Source: CALGLS01 sp047626155
GTDB taxonomy: Bacteria; Bacteroidota; Bacteroidia; Chitinophagales; Saprospiraceae
Direction of reading: 5' to 3'
Length of the DNA stretch: 39,998 nucleotides
Assembly (NCBI GenBank): GCA_047626155.1
Contig: JBLHRR010000032.1
Coordinates: 1 to 39,998 of the forward strand
Positions 20,591-29,598 of this stretch are shown one piece after another (within the stretch, counting starts at the first letter, position 1; each line of letters starts with the position of its first letter). Made by a program: the position numbers and the translations under genes. The notes beneath the pieces are model-generated. The model was not told the origin of the DNA, did not search any database, and saw only the letters and a list, made by a program, of their open reading frames with translations.

Positions 20591-22360
20591 ATGATCAGCT
20601 TTAAAAAAATAATATTTCCACTACTTGTACTTCTTTTAGCTTTTAGCGCTTGTAAGAAAGATGAGATTACTGATGATACTGTAATTATCAATCCTCCAGC
20701 GACTGTATTTGTCAGTGGCTCCATCAGTGGAGTGGTTATGGATGCGAACCACCAGCCACTTGCAGGAGCCAGCATTTCAGTTGCTTCAAGTAACGTGGTC
20801 TCAGATGAAAACGGTGTCTTTTTATTTAGAGATATCCAGTTGGCGGACCGTGGTGCTTTAGTGACCGCTGAGAAAGATGGCTATTTTTATAGTGCGAAGT
20901 TTGTACGCCCGACTTTAAATAAAATGTCTTTTACCAAATTCAAACTAACGGAGAAAGTACTTTCTGGATCTTTTGAGTCAACTACAGGTGGAACGATTTC
21001 TACAAATGGAGATGCAACCGTTAGCCTTCCTGCAAATGGAATAAAGCTTGAAAACGGAGGCGCTTATAACGGAGCAGTAAATGTTTATGCAATCTGGATA
21101 GACCCAACTGGTGAGGACTTATATTTAGAAATGCCAGGTGATTTACGTGGCATGAATACAACAGACGAGCAAGTTCAGCTGACTTCTTTCGGGATGATTG
21201 GTGTAGAGTTGGAAGGCAATAGTGGTCAAGCATTGAACTTGGCAGATGGACAAACAGCGACCATTGAGATGCCAATTCCCAGTACCTTGTTAGGAAATGC
21301 TCCAGCTACGATTCCATTATGGCACTTTGATGAAAGCAGTGGAATCTGGGTTGAAGAAGGAGAAGCTACTTTGCAAGGAAATAAGTACGTAGGAACTGTG
21401 GGACATTTTTCTTTTTGGAACTGCGATATACCAAATGATTTTATCGACTTGACAGGTTCTGTCATTAATGAAGGCGGGGGAATTCAGAATGTATTGGTGC
21501 AAATCACGGACAACACCAGTGGATCTAGTGGCTATGGCTATACCAATCAAGACGGCATCTTTAATGGCTTCGTTCCTAATGATGTATCTTTGACCATTAC
21601 GATTAATGATGTTTGTGGCAATGAGCTCTACACGGCGGAGATCGGGCCTTTTTCTGCGGATGTGACTTTAGATCCAATTGTAATCAACAATACTAATACA
21701 ACTAACATCACCGTAAGTGGGAGTCTTGAAGATTGCGACATGGCCGCTGTAACTAATGGTTATGTAAAGATGGAGTATGACGGTGCTTATTCTATTATTC
21801 CACTGAATAGTGATGGTACTTTTAGTGGCACCAATAATATCTGTTCTGCGACCGATGTAACGCTGACCGGTTTTGACCTAACGGAATTCAAACAAAGTTT
21901 AGCACAATCGTACGATGTAAGTGGCACAACTACTTTAGACGCAGGAGCCATTAGCGTTTGTGATGACATAGAAGAATATTTTGTTTCTAACATTGGGAGT
22001 GAGTCGGTTACCTTTTTTAATATCAATGTTCAAACTACCGCTGGAACTAATGACATAACCGTTACGGCTCAGGACTCCGCCAATTCAATGAATGGATATA
22101 TTTTAATTACAGTACTAGATGCTACTGCAATAAACACAGCTTACACTCCCAGCTCTATTCAGGGAGTCATAGGAGATTTCACCACAAATTTTGCCGATTG
22201 TACGGATGCGGAATGTGATGACATGACTGCAGCCTTCCAGTCCTTGAACTATACTAATGCTGGAGATGTACTTCAAGGCAATTATGAAGGAACGATGTAT
22301 AACCAGATTACGCAAACAGTACATGATATTAGTGGAAGTTTCAGAGTAATAAAAGATTAA
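20591..22360 (+). CDS. Surface lipoprotein with carboxypeptidase-regulatory-like domains
   Basis: The 589-residue product starts with a lipoprotein signal peptide and lipobox FSAC at residues 18-21, followed by KKDEITDD. Such a charged stretch right after the cysteine is the lipoprotein export signal that sends Bacteroidota lipoproteins to the cell surface. Residues 50-110 form a carboxypeptidase-regulatory-like beta sandwich (GVVMDANHQPLAGASISV). A middle region of about 125-280 resembles a ZU5/beta-sandwich segment (VSLPANGIKL, GTVGHFSFWN). A second regulatory-like domain spans about 285-365 (LTGSVINEGGGIQNVLVQI). The C-terminal part is unrecognised. It precedes the sigma factor gene, from which a hairpin separates it. 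The function is unknown; a surface-binding or scaffolding role is plausible. Confidence 0.85.
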   Translation: MISFKKIIFPLLVLLLAFSACKKDEITDDTVIINPPATVFVSGSISGVVMDANHQPLAGASISVASSNVVSDENGVFLFRDIQLADRGALVTAEKDGYFYSAKFVRPTLNKMSFTKFKLTEKVLSGSFESTTGGTISTNGDATVSLPANGIKLENGGAYNGAVNVYAIWIDPTGEDLYLEMPGDLRGMNTTDEQVQLTSFGMIGVELEGNSGQALNLADGQTATIEMPIPSTLLGNAPATIPLWHFDESSGIWVEEGEATLQGNKYVGTVGHFSFWNCDIPNDFIDLTGSVINEGGGIQNVLVQITDNTSGSSGYGYTNQDGIFNGFVPNDVSLTITINDVCGNELYTAEIGPFSADVTLDPIVINNTNTTNITVSGSLEDCDMAAVTNGYVKMEYDGAYSIIPLNSDGTFSGTNNICSATDVTLTGFDLTEFKQSLAQSYDVSGTTTLDAGAISVCDDIEEYFVSNIGSESVTFFNINVQTTAGTNDITVTAQDSANSMNGYILITVLDATAINTAYTPSSIQGVIGDFTTNFADCTDAECDDMTAAFQSLNYTNAGDVLQGNYEGTMYNQITQTVHDISGSFRVIKD

Positions 22361-22378
22361 GGTTAACTAATAATGAGT

Positions 22379-22414
22379 CACCCCGAAGATGGATTTTTTA
22401 TTCATCGCGGGGTG
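22379..22414 (+). terminator. Putative terminator after the lipoprotein gene
   Basis: The stem caccccg(aa)gatgga / tcatcgcggggtg encloses a T-rich loop (22392-22400) and starts 18 bp after the stop codon at 22360. The run after the stem (ctccattttcc) is only weakly T-rich, so partial read-through into the sigma factor gene is possible. Confidence 0.5.
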
Positions 22415-22476
22415 CTCCATTTTCCATAAATTTCAAATTGCCACTTTGCACCCAAAATAAAAGTCGCCATTTTAAT

Positions 22477-23028
22477 ATGAGTGAAAACGACATCATACAA
22501 GGCTGTCTCAAAAATGACCCTCGGTATCAACGCTTGTTGGTAGCGAACTTTTCGTCGATGTTGCTCACGGTAAGTCGGCGCTACTGTCCTGCGAACATTG
22601 GTGCGGAGGATGTCTTGCAAGATGCGTTCATTAAGATTTTCGGCAAAATAAAACAATACAATCCCGAAAAGGGAAACCTGGCAGGTTGGATGCGGAAAAT
22701 TGTAATAAATACGGCGTTAAAAAAAATGAAGAAACGGTCGTACACCCATGAACAATCTACAGATGAATTTGAAGACATCCAACTACACCCTAGCGTTTAC
22801 CAACACCTTGAAGCAGAGGCTATTATTGCTTTAATCTCCGAACTACCCGAGGGACTTCGACAGGTGTTTAATCTGCACGCAGTGGAGGGCTATAGTCATC
22901 GGGAAATTGCAGAAATTATGGGTTATGAGGAAGGTACTTCCCGAAGCAATTTATTTAGAGCTAAGCAAATTTTACGTACAAAATTAAGTAATCAAAAACA
23001 ACAGGAATCATGGGCCCGGATCGGTTAG
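22477..23028 (+). CDS. ECF-type RNA polymerase sigma-70 factor
   Basis: The 183-residue product has sigma region 2 at about 23-90 (AEDVLQDAFIKIFGKI, then GNLAGWMRKIVINTA) and region 4 at about 118-170 (ELPEGLRQVFNLHAVEGYSHREIAEIMGY). Region 3 is missing, as is standard for ECF factors. I chose the ATG at 22477, which gives the usual family length; an in-frame TTG at 22438 would add 13 non-conserved residues. The stop codon overlaps the next gene by 19 nt, so the two are translated together. Its targets cannot be read from the sequence. The partner gene and the flanking surface-protein genes suggest control of envelope functions (inference). Confidence 0.95.
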   Translation: MSENDIIQGCLKNDPRYQRLLVANFSSMLLTVSRRYCPANIGAEDVLQDAFIKIFGKIKQYNPEKGNLAGWMRKIVINTALKKMKKRSYTHEQSTDEFEDIQLHPSVYQHLEAEAIIALISELPEGLRQVFNLHAVEGYSHREIAEIMGYEEGTSRSNLFRAKQILRTKLSNQKQQESWARIG

Positions 23029-24617
23029 ATAAGTTTATTAAAGACAAGGTATTCGACCACCAAACTGCGACAGATACAGATGCACTTTGGGAAGGAATAC
23101 TAGCGAAGCAAACGGTCGAGAAGCAGCCTAAACGGCGATTTCTTTGGTGGTGGTTTATGGCCGGACTATTACTTATTATTGGCCTTGCAAGCTATGCAAC
23201 TTTATTTAACAATGAACCGTCCAACAATACTATTTCAGAGAAAACAGAAACCTTAAACAACAGTAATACTGCCCGCTCAGATAAGAATATCGTAATCCGT
23301 AACAATGTAAACACATCAAATACAAACAAAGAAAAAGAGGTCATTTCAGCAGAAGGAAACAAAGTAGAAGTAGAATCGATTTTAGCGGAAGCGAATAAGA
23401 ACATTGAAATAAACCCAACTGCCACCACAAGCACGACACAGTCTAAAGAGGAGACTTCCAAAGGAAATAAAGTCAATACCAAACAAGATTCAAAATCAAC
23501 AGCTAAAGGTCTGACTTCCCTTATAATCAAAAGCGAAACGCCTAAAGAACAACTTATCTTTAAGAAACAGGACATCAATACTAACGACAACGAAAGCGTA
23601 CTAAACCTAGATAAAAACACAGGCCGTCCCAATACCAATAACAATACAATTCCGAACCACAAAAAACACCAAACCAAAGCAACCCTGGCAGATAAAACCT
23701 CGAGGTCAATTTATAGCAGAGCCAATTCGCCAACAAGGCTTAATCCTTTTAAAAAAGAAAGCAATAACAACCTTACTACAAATCTCGCTCTACAGTCCTT
23801 ATTGGCTCAGCTAGAAAACGACATATTGCCAGCTTTAATAGCAGACGAAAAACTTCCTAAGCTACTTGATCCTCCGACCAAGCCCCATGGAAAGCCATCG
23901 CCTATAAGTATCGGCCTTCATTTCGGGTACGGCTTTGCTAAAAAGCAACTGAAAACCAATACTACAAATGAAGAAGCCAGCAAGTATCTAAAGTTGCGAG
24001 AAGAAAGCGAAACGCCTATGCAAGTCCTCAACGGTGGATTTGATATTGCCTACCAATTTCGATCTGGACTTTACGCAAAAGCCGGTTTGCAATTTGAACA
24101 AATTACTGAACGTTTCGACTATAGTAAAACCTCAGAAATACCGTTCTTCAACGATACTGCTACCTATGCACTTTACTATACTATGAACGGTTCCATTGAA
24201 AAAGACATAGGCACCGAATCGATGGAAGTTAGAACGCAGACTCGGAAAACTTACAACAGATACCGGACGGTTGACCTTCCTTTAAGTATTGGTTACCAGC
24301 CTACTACGAAGAATAATTTCAACTGGTTTGTAGAAGGTGGCGTCTTAGTTAACTTGGCGTTTTCACCTCGCGGTGAAGTTCTAGACTACAATGGCGAAGA
24401 TCGGATTGACTTGTCATCGACTGCTTATTTCAAAAAGAATATTGGACTGAGCTTGACTGCTGGACTTGGCCTTTCTTACCGGGTGACGAAGCATTGGTCG
24501 GTATGGATGAGTCCGAAATTTAGGCTTCCTTTGATGGGGATGACGGATGAAGGGTATTTGTTAGAGCAGCGATTTTTGCGAGGGGTGGTGGAGGTTGGGG
24601 GGCGCGTACGCTTCTAG
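23010..24617 (+). CDS. Membrane-anchored protein with C-terminal barrel-like domain, probable sigma factor partner
   Basis: The 535-residue product has a short cytosolic head (residues 1-43, LDKFIKDKVFDHQT, ALWEGI), one transmembrane helix at 44-66 (FLWWWFMAGLLLIIGLASYA), a long Asn/Thr/Lys/Ser-rich linker (70-275) and a C-terminal domain (290-535) with alternating strands and a terminal phenylalanine (VGGRVRF), as in outer-membrane beta-barrels of the PorT-like type. It starts inside the sigma gene. This layout, a head resembling anti-sigma factors of Bacteroidota followed by a periplasmic linker, suggests it binds the sigma factor and links the inner membrane to the outer one. No zinc-binding HxxxCxxC motif is present. 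The anti-sigma role is inferred from context. Confidence 0.8.
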   Translation: MGPDRLDKFIKDKVFDHQTATDTDALWEGILAKQTVEKQPKRRFLWWWFMAGLLLIIGLASYATLFNNEPSNNTISEKTETLNNSNTARSDKNIVIRNNVNTSNTNKEKEVISAEGNKVEVESILAEANKNIEINPTATTSTTQSKEETSKGNKVNTKQDSKSTAKGLTSLIIKSETPKEQLIFKKQDINTNDNESVLNLDKNTGRPNTNNNTIPNHKKHQTKATLADKTSRSIYSRANSPTRLNPFKKESNNNLTTNLALQSLLAQLENDILPALIADEKLPKLLDPPTKPHGKPSPISIGLHFGYGFAKKQLKTNTTNEEASKYLKLREESETPMQVLNGGFDIAYQFRSGLYAKAGLQFEQITERFDYSKTSEIPFFNDTATYALYYTMNGSIEKDIGTESMEVRTQTRKTYNRYRTVDLPLSIGYQPTTKNNFNWFVEGGVLVNLAFSPRGEVLDYNGEDRIDLSSTAYFKKNIGLSLTAGLGLSYRVTKHWSVWMSPKFRLPLMGMTDEGYLLEQRFLRGVVEVGGRVRF

Positions 24618-24639
24618 TGTAGGCTCGCTCGCGGGACAG

Positions 24640-24687
24640 CCCCGAGCTGCGGCTCGGGGTAAATGTAGGGTCGACTCCTCCAGAGTC
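24640..24687. other. Two GC-rich hairpins between convergent genes
   Basis: A perfect 8-bp stem (ccccgagc/gctcgggg, loop tgcg) lies at 24640-24659 and a 5-bp stem (gactc/gagtc) at 24673-24687. The DNA is much more GC-rich than its surroundings and reads like an intergenic repeat. It could end transcription from both sides, though no T-run follows either stem. Confidence 0.5.
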
Positions 24688-24709
24688 TTGCGTGGGGTCC
24701 TCATCAAAA

Positions 24710-27700
24710 TCACCTCATCAAAGTCACATCCCCCTTATACATTTTCTTATACCCATCTACAAATTCAATTTCCGCAAAGTAAACCAGCACCGAAGGATTC
24801 ATAATCTTTCCTTTAAATAAACCATCCCAACCATAATCAGGATCATTTGGCATAAAGTCATTTTGTTGGAATACCTTTTCGCCCCAACGATTGAAGAGCT
24901 GTAGCTCATTGACGGATTTTATAGCTTCGTTATTTGCAAATATCATAAAGACATCATTGTTACCGTCGCCGTTGGGGGAAAAAGCATTAGGGATAAATAC
25001 GTTTCTTTCTTTGTCTACTCTTAGAAAAATTTCTGCTTCTACCAAACAGCCATTGGTGTCTAACAATATAATTTCATAAAGTGTATTTTCAACTGGGCCT
25101 GCTATGGGATCAAGGCAGTTACTACAATCCAGCGTTTCATCGGGCGACCAGATGATGGTGTCGATTTTATTGTCTGGAATATTCGTGAAGGCTCTTAGCT
25201 GGTAAGTGGCACCGAGACTGATGGTTGCTTCTGCTTCTAGAGTCAATTGTAGCGGTTGCACATTAGGAATCCACGTTTCTGCTGCAAACTGACAGCCATT
25301 AATATCTTGTACAACTATGGAAACATTACTAGGAGGGAGATTATAAAACAAGGTGTCTCCGTAAAAATTTTGACCTTCATCTATGGAATATAAATAAGGC
25401 CCAATCCCTCCCGTCACCTGAGTGGCGGCCACCGTTCCATTGTCGCCATGACAAAGCGGTGGGCTTACTTCCAAGTCCAAATCGGTAGGGTACTCCGGGT
25501 TTTCTTCTACCGTTACCTCATCTATTGCTTGGCAACCATTTTCCTGATTTTCAATCGTCAAGGTATACACACCACCGCTATCAACTAGCGGACTCAGCGT
25601 GTTGTTTCCTGAAAGGATGTTTCCGTTTATTGTTGCCCAATCGTAAGTAAAAACGGGACCTACTGAAGAGTTGGAGCCATCCAAATTAACGGTCAATGTA
25701 TTACAATCCAACAAATCTGGCGTGCTTCCAGCATCTGCTATTGGGGGACTTATATCTTGATCGACTGTGATACTTCCACTTTGAGTACAGTTGTTATTAG
25801 TATTTGTAATAACAATGTTATACTCCCCCAGCTCATTAACCAAAGGCGTTAGTCCATTATTCCCTTGAAGTATATTTCCATTAGCAGTTGTCCAGCTGTA
25901 GCTAAAATTAGCCGCGTTGGAAGAAGCGGTGGCATCAATGTAAGTTTCTAGTGTATCACAAGTGAGGAGAGTAACTGGCGCTATAGTTACTTGTGGCAAA
26001 TCAACATCCTGAGTTATGGTCATCTCATCCATGTCCGTACAACCGTTGATGCTGTTGGTCACTTCCAGTTGGTAAGTACCGGGCGACTGCACCTCTATAT
26101 TCGGCAGGTCGATTTGATCCGCAGGAATACTGCCATCCATCGTAGACCATAGATAATCTATTTGGCCGGAAGACTGCGAACCTGTACCTGCTAAAACGGT
26201 GGAAGTTTCCATACAATCCAAATTCAAAGGACCCAGTACATCTACCATCGCAGCAGGCGAAAGTGTATCTATATTTACGGTAAGGAAGTCAGAAATGGTA
26301 CAAGCCGTTTGGATATTTGTGACTTCCAATACATAAGTTCCAGGTTGATTAATCAGCGGCGTGTAATCATTGTTACCCGAAACGATATTCCCATCCGTGG
26401 TTGTCCATTGTTGACTATACAAAAGGCCTGAAGAACCAGTTCCGGCCAATGAAAACTGTGTAGTCGTACAAGTCAAATCCGTTGCTACTCCAGCCTCTGC
26501 AGTCGGTACATCAGCAGTCAAAGCTACCGTTTCTAACAAACCAATAGTACAGCCGTTCGCATCTGTTACCAGTAAATTGTATTCACCTGTAGGCAAATTG
26601 TTAGGATTTGGCCCCGTAGCCAATGGATTGTCCCATTGATAAACATAAGGTTCCTCTCCGTTGGTGACCAACACATTGATACTACCATCTTGAACATCCG
26701 TACAAGTCACCTCCGAAGTGGCGGAAGTCAGGTTCAGTGAAACAGCCGTTACGGTGGCCATTCCCTGAACCGTTCCTTCGCAACCATTTTCGGCAATAGC
26801 CGTCAATTCAAAATTGCCCAGGTCGGTCGTCTCCAAAGAATACGGGTTTTCGCTTATGTTGTTGATGTTAATAGGTGCAGCATTGTTCACCGAGTAGCTA
26901 AAGTCCCAGGGACCGTTACCTGTGAAATCAATCTGCAAGTTGGCAGGTAATCCGCCTGGGCAAATTTCTTCGTTTCCACTGATGCTCGCCGTTGGTAGGC
27001 TAGTAATAATTACATCAGCAGTATTTATTATTTCATTCCCACATTCATCTGTTACGGTGAGAGAATAAGTCGTTGGCGTATTTGGGAATACATCAATAGT
27101 TGGCGTAATCTCATTGTTAGACCATAGGTATTGATAACCTGGCAATCCTCCAGAAACCTGTGGAGCTAGCGTTACCATTGTACTGTTATCACAAAGAGCA
27201 GCTCCATCCAAGGAAACTTCTAGGGCAGGTTGATCTACGATTTGCATTTCCACAAAAGGCATATCGCAGGAACAAGACTGCTCCAGTTCGAGGCGGATAA
27301 ACTCTGCATTTTCCAAAAGGGCATCATTGAAAACATCCACTGGAAGATAATAGATCGAATCACCCGCAGGAATGGTAATTGAGTTTGGCAAAGTTGCATA
27401 ATCGACTCCGGCAATAGCCGTACTTTGAGGAGCTACCTGATAGTTGACAATCAGTGGCTGAGACAGATCGTCGTCTGATCTGTTGAAGATGAAAAAGCCC
27501 TGTGATCCGCAGTTTTCATACACCGTATTGGGGACATTGACGTTAGCTGATTGAATATCTACTGTGGCATTACCACCAGCATCGAAGCTGTTGGCTTTAA
27601 AGAAAACTGCGGAGTCGTAAAGGGCATCCCCTACATCAGCGATGACGAGTTTGATGTGATAAGTTTCACAAGCTTGTACGGTGGATTGAGCGGTCAGTAC

Positions 27701-28879
27701 CGTCGTGAGCCCATCGAACTGAAGGTCATTAATGGCTGCGCCATCTACTGCCGCTTGTCCATCGCAATCCGCATCATTGCTCAAACCATTGATCTGAGCA
27801 GCTGTCATATTATTGATGTAAAAGTTATTGTTATCAACGTGGTTTACATTATTAATCGCCACGTTGGCATTGGTTCCTGGTAGCAGCGCAATGTTGGCGG
27901 CATTGTTCGTGAATGGTCCATTGATACCAGGGCCGCTAATGAAAAATCCAAACACATCATTGAACATACTGCCCACATATTCACAATACTCTTCCGAAGC
28001 GAAAACGAATTCAAAAGAGATGTTATCGGTGGTTGGAGTGAAGTCAAATTCAAGGGCAGTTACATCCCGGAGATTTGTACCGATTGGTAAAAGAGCAGAT
28101 AAATCAGGGTCGGAAAATCCAGCCAATGTAGAGCCTCCTCCGTTGTTGGCATTGTTTGGACCAATGGCGGTTGTGATATTTCCCGTCAGGAGCATTACCC
28201 CATCTTCCATATTTACAGAAGTAGTTCCGTTGGAATAATAACCGATGGATTGGGGTTGCCCACTATAAATAATCGAAGCTGCATCTACGGTAAAACAATC
28301 ACCTCCAACGAAGACCTCCTGTACCAATTGTTGCGGGGTGTAACTATCATCGGTTACAATTGGCGTCATGGAATTCATCGAAGTAGTAAAGGCTGTGATA
28401 TTGTTACTACAAGTAATACATTCGAGAGAGAGCATTACTGGGAAAGGGGTATTTCGAACTGCTACTTTTTTCCTTGCGCTGCCTCCAGCTCCTAAAGGAG
28501 AGCTTCTACCCGCTGCGGCATTTGGGGCAGCTTGTTCTTTTATTTCCAGTAAAAAATCGATACAACTGGCGTTTGCCTTGAAGGTCAACAATCCTTTTTC
28601 TGCTCCATTCTGCTCCAGGGCATTGGCATCATTACTATGTAAGGAAAGTTTACCTTTTAGATTGGTCAGGTCTTTATTATAATAAAGAGCATAGCGCTCT
28701 CCATCTTCTAATCCGCAAAGACTAAGTTGCTGATTATCAATTATTTCCAATGCAAAACGTTCTACATTCTGCGTAGCAAAAAGGCTGTGAGTCCCTTGTG
28801 CATTTAGGTCAATAGACATAATAGTGATGCCTTGCAACAATAGTATTGCAAGTACCATCCAACCGGTTTTTATAGCCAT
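24710..28879 (-). CDS. 1389-residue T9SS-secreted choice-of-anchor L protein, paralogue of the 3473-residue protein
   Basis: I chose the ATG at 28879 because it directly opens a signal peptide (MAIKTGWMVLAILLLQG, ending near LNAQG); the frame also extends to a TTG at 28960, which would add 27 residues in front. Residues 180-440 form the choice-of-anchor L domain (MEDGVMLLTGNI, FVFASEEYCEYVG, NDVFGFFISGPG). A Calx-beta-like domain (AGVDYATLPNSITIPAGDS), a PKD-like domain and a SprB-like repeat follow. Then come four Ig/PKD-like modules of the same 82-residue kind as in 9321-19742, one more SprB-like module, and the type B sorting domain (VFIPNAFSPNGDG, LFNRWGEKVF, ending KGDVTLMR). It converges on the sigma-factor operon. 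Likely a cell-surface adhesin (inference). Confidence 0.93.
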   Translation of the reverse strand: MAIKTGWMVLAILLLQGITIMSIDLNAQGTHSLFATQNVERFALEIIDNQQLSLCGLEDGERYALYYNKDLTNLKGKLSLHSNDANALEQNGAEKGLLTFKANASCIDFLLEIKEQAAPNAAAGRSSPLGAGGSARKKVAVRNTPFPVMLSLECITCSNNITAFTTSMNSMTPIVTDDSYTPQQLVQEVFVGGDCFTVDAASIIYSGQPQSIGYYSNGTTSVNMEDGVMLLTGNITTAIGPNNANNGGGSTLAGFSDPDLSALLPIGTNLRDVTALEFDFTPTTDNISFEFVFASEEYCEYVGSMFNDVFGFFISGPGINGPFTNNAANIALLPGTNANVAINNVNHVDNNNFYINNMTAAQINGLSNDADCDGQAAVDGAAINDLQFDGLTTVLTAQSTVQACETYHIKLVIADVGDALYDSAVFFKANSFDAGGNATVDIQSANVNVPNTVYENCGSQGFFIFNRSDDDLSQPLIVNYQVAPQSTAIAGVDYATLPNSITIPAGDSIYYLPVDVFNDALLENAEFIRLELEQSCSCDMPFVEMQIVDQPALEVSLDGAALCDNSTMVTLAPQVSGGLPGYQYLWSNNEITPTIDVFPNTPTTYSLTVTDECGNEIINTADVIITSLPTASISGNEEICPGGLPANLQIDFTGNGPWDFSYSVNNAAPININNISENPYSLETTDLGNFELTAIAENGCEGTVQGMATVTAVSLNLTSATSEVTCTDVQDGSINVLVTNGEEPYVYQWDNPLATGPNPNNLPTGEYNLLVTDANGCTIGLLETVALTADVPTAEAGVATDLTCTTTQFSLAGTGSSGLLYSQQWTTTDGNIVSGNNDYTPLINQPGTYVLEVTNIQTACTISDFLTVNIDTLSPAAMVDVLGPLNLDCMETSTVLAGTGSQSSGQIDYLWSTMDGSIPADQIDLPNIEVQSPGTYQLEVTNSINGCTDMDEMTITQDVDLPQVTIAPVTLLTCDTLETYIDATASSNAANFSYSWTTANGNILQGNNGLTPLVNELGEYNIVITNTNNNCTQSGSITVDQDISPPIADAGSTPDLLDCNTLTVNLDGSNSSVGPVFTYDWATINGNILSGNNTLSPLVDSGGVYTLTIENQENGCQAIDEVTVEENPEYPTDLDLEVSPPLCHGDNGTVAATQVTGGIGPYLYSIDEGQNFYGDTLFYNLPPSNVSIVVQDINGCQFAAETWIPNVQPLQLTLEAEATISLGATYQLRAFTNIPDNKIDTIIWSPDETLDCSNCLDPIAGPVENTLYEIILLDTNGCLVEAEIFLRVDKERNVFIPNAFSPNGDGNNDVFMIFANNEAIKSVNELQLFNRWGEKVFQQNDFMPNDPDYGWDGLFKGKIMNPSVLVYFAEIEFVDGYKKMYKGDVTLMR

Positions 28880-28953
28880 AGCTACTGGGATGTTTAGTTT
28901 TAATAAATAAAATCTAAAAGCAAATCTGTTTGACTGACTTAATAATTTAATAT

Positions 28954-29033
28954 TACACAAAAACAGTTTAAACCGTTATACACTGTCTCGCCCAAAGCGA
29001 GACAGTTGGTCTAAGTTAATTTCGCGTTGATAC
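28954..29033 (+). repeat. Dispersed hairpin element, copy B
   Basis: Starts TTACACAAAAA and contains ACCGTTATACACT, a perfect 10-bp stem (28982-28991 with 28997-29006, loop ccaaa), then GGTCTAAGTTAATTT and GTTGATAC. These blocks match copy A in order, spacing and orientation, while the stem sequence differs. It lies 75 bp upstream of the minus-strand start at 28879, but in opposite orientation to that gene. Confidence 0.6.
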
Positions 29034-29598
29034 TTAGCAAAACGAACAGAATAAGTTGTGGCGCAATTCCGACTGAGATCAAAACAGCAACCACAACTTC
29101 CGTCCGAAAGCCTTATTAAGTGCAATCAGCGTCTGTGATATGTGATATGGGAAATAAGAGGCTTAGTTATAGAAGGAAGCGGTAAGACTTCTTAATCTAT
29201 AGTGATTTGTCTTTTGAAAACAAGTACATTTCATTTACAAGCTAAGGCATATAGCATTAGTTTATAGAAATGTATCTAGTCCGAAGTTTTCTTTATTTTG
29301 GAAATAGGTATTAAGCGGGAGGCTAATCGCTTAATGTTTGTGGATGTCGTTAGTGTGTGAAGATTAACGAAGCGTAAATGTAGTGCTTTGTTTTGGAAAA
29401 TTAGAAAGGGTGGGTTAAATATTCTGTTAAAGTTTTAAAAGATGACTAATGAGGGTAACCGCCACGGCGCAACGAGAGCGCTACGTTTTTCTTATCTACC
29501 GAAGAAGCTAATTAATTCACTACCATTGAAATCAAAAAAGAACCATTAAGTATTAGAGGTTATTCCAAAATAATTTTACTAGTACGCTTCTTTTCCTA
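29034..29598. other. Intergenic region, no gene seen
   Basis: No frame of useful length or recognisable product occurs. The only marked feature is an ACG-rich stretch followed by five T (about 29457-29490, core GCGCAACGAGAGCGCTACG), which recurs in a variant form at about 33178-33210. The stretch just past the transporter stop codon shows no convincing terminator. Confidence 0.5.

Noticed and set aside
22438..22476. TTG start adding 13 residues to the sigma factor
   Set aside because: The extension has no conserved residues and the ATG at 22477 gives the usual family start.
28880..28960. TTG start adding 27 residues to the choice-of-anchor L protein
   Set aside because: The added residues would precede a complete signal peptide, which starts well at the ATG at 28879.
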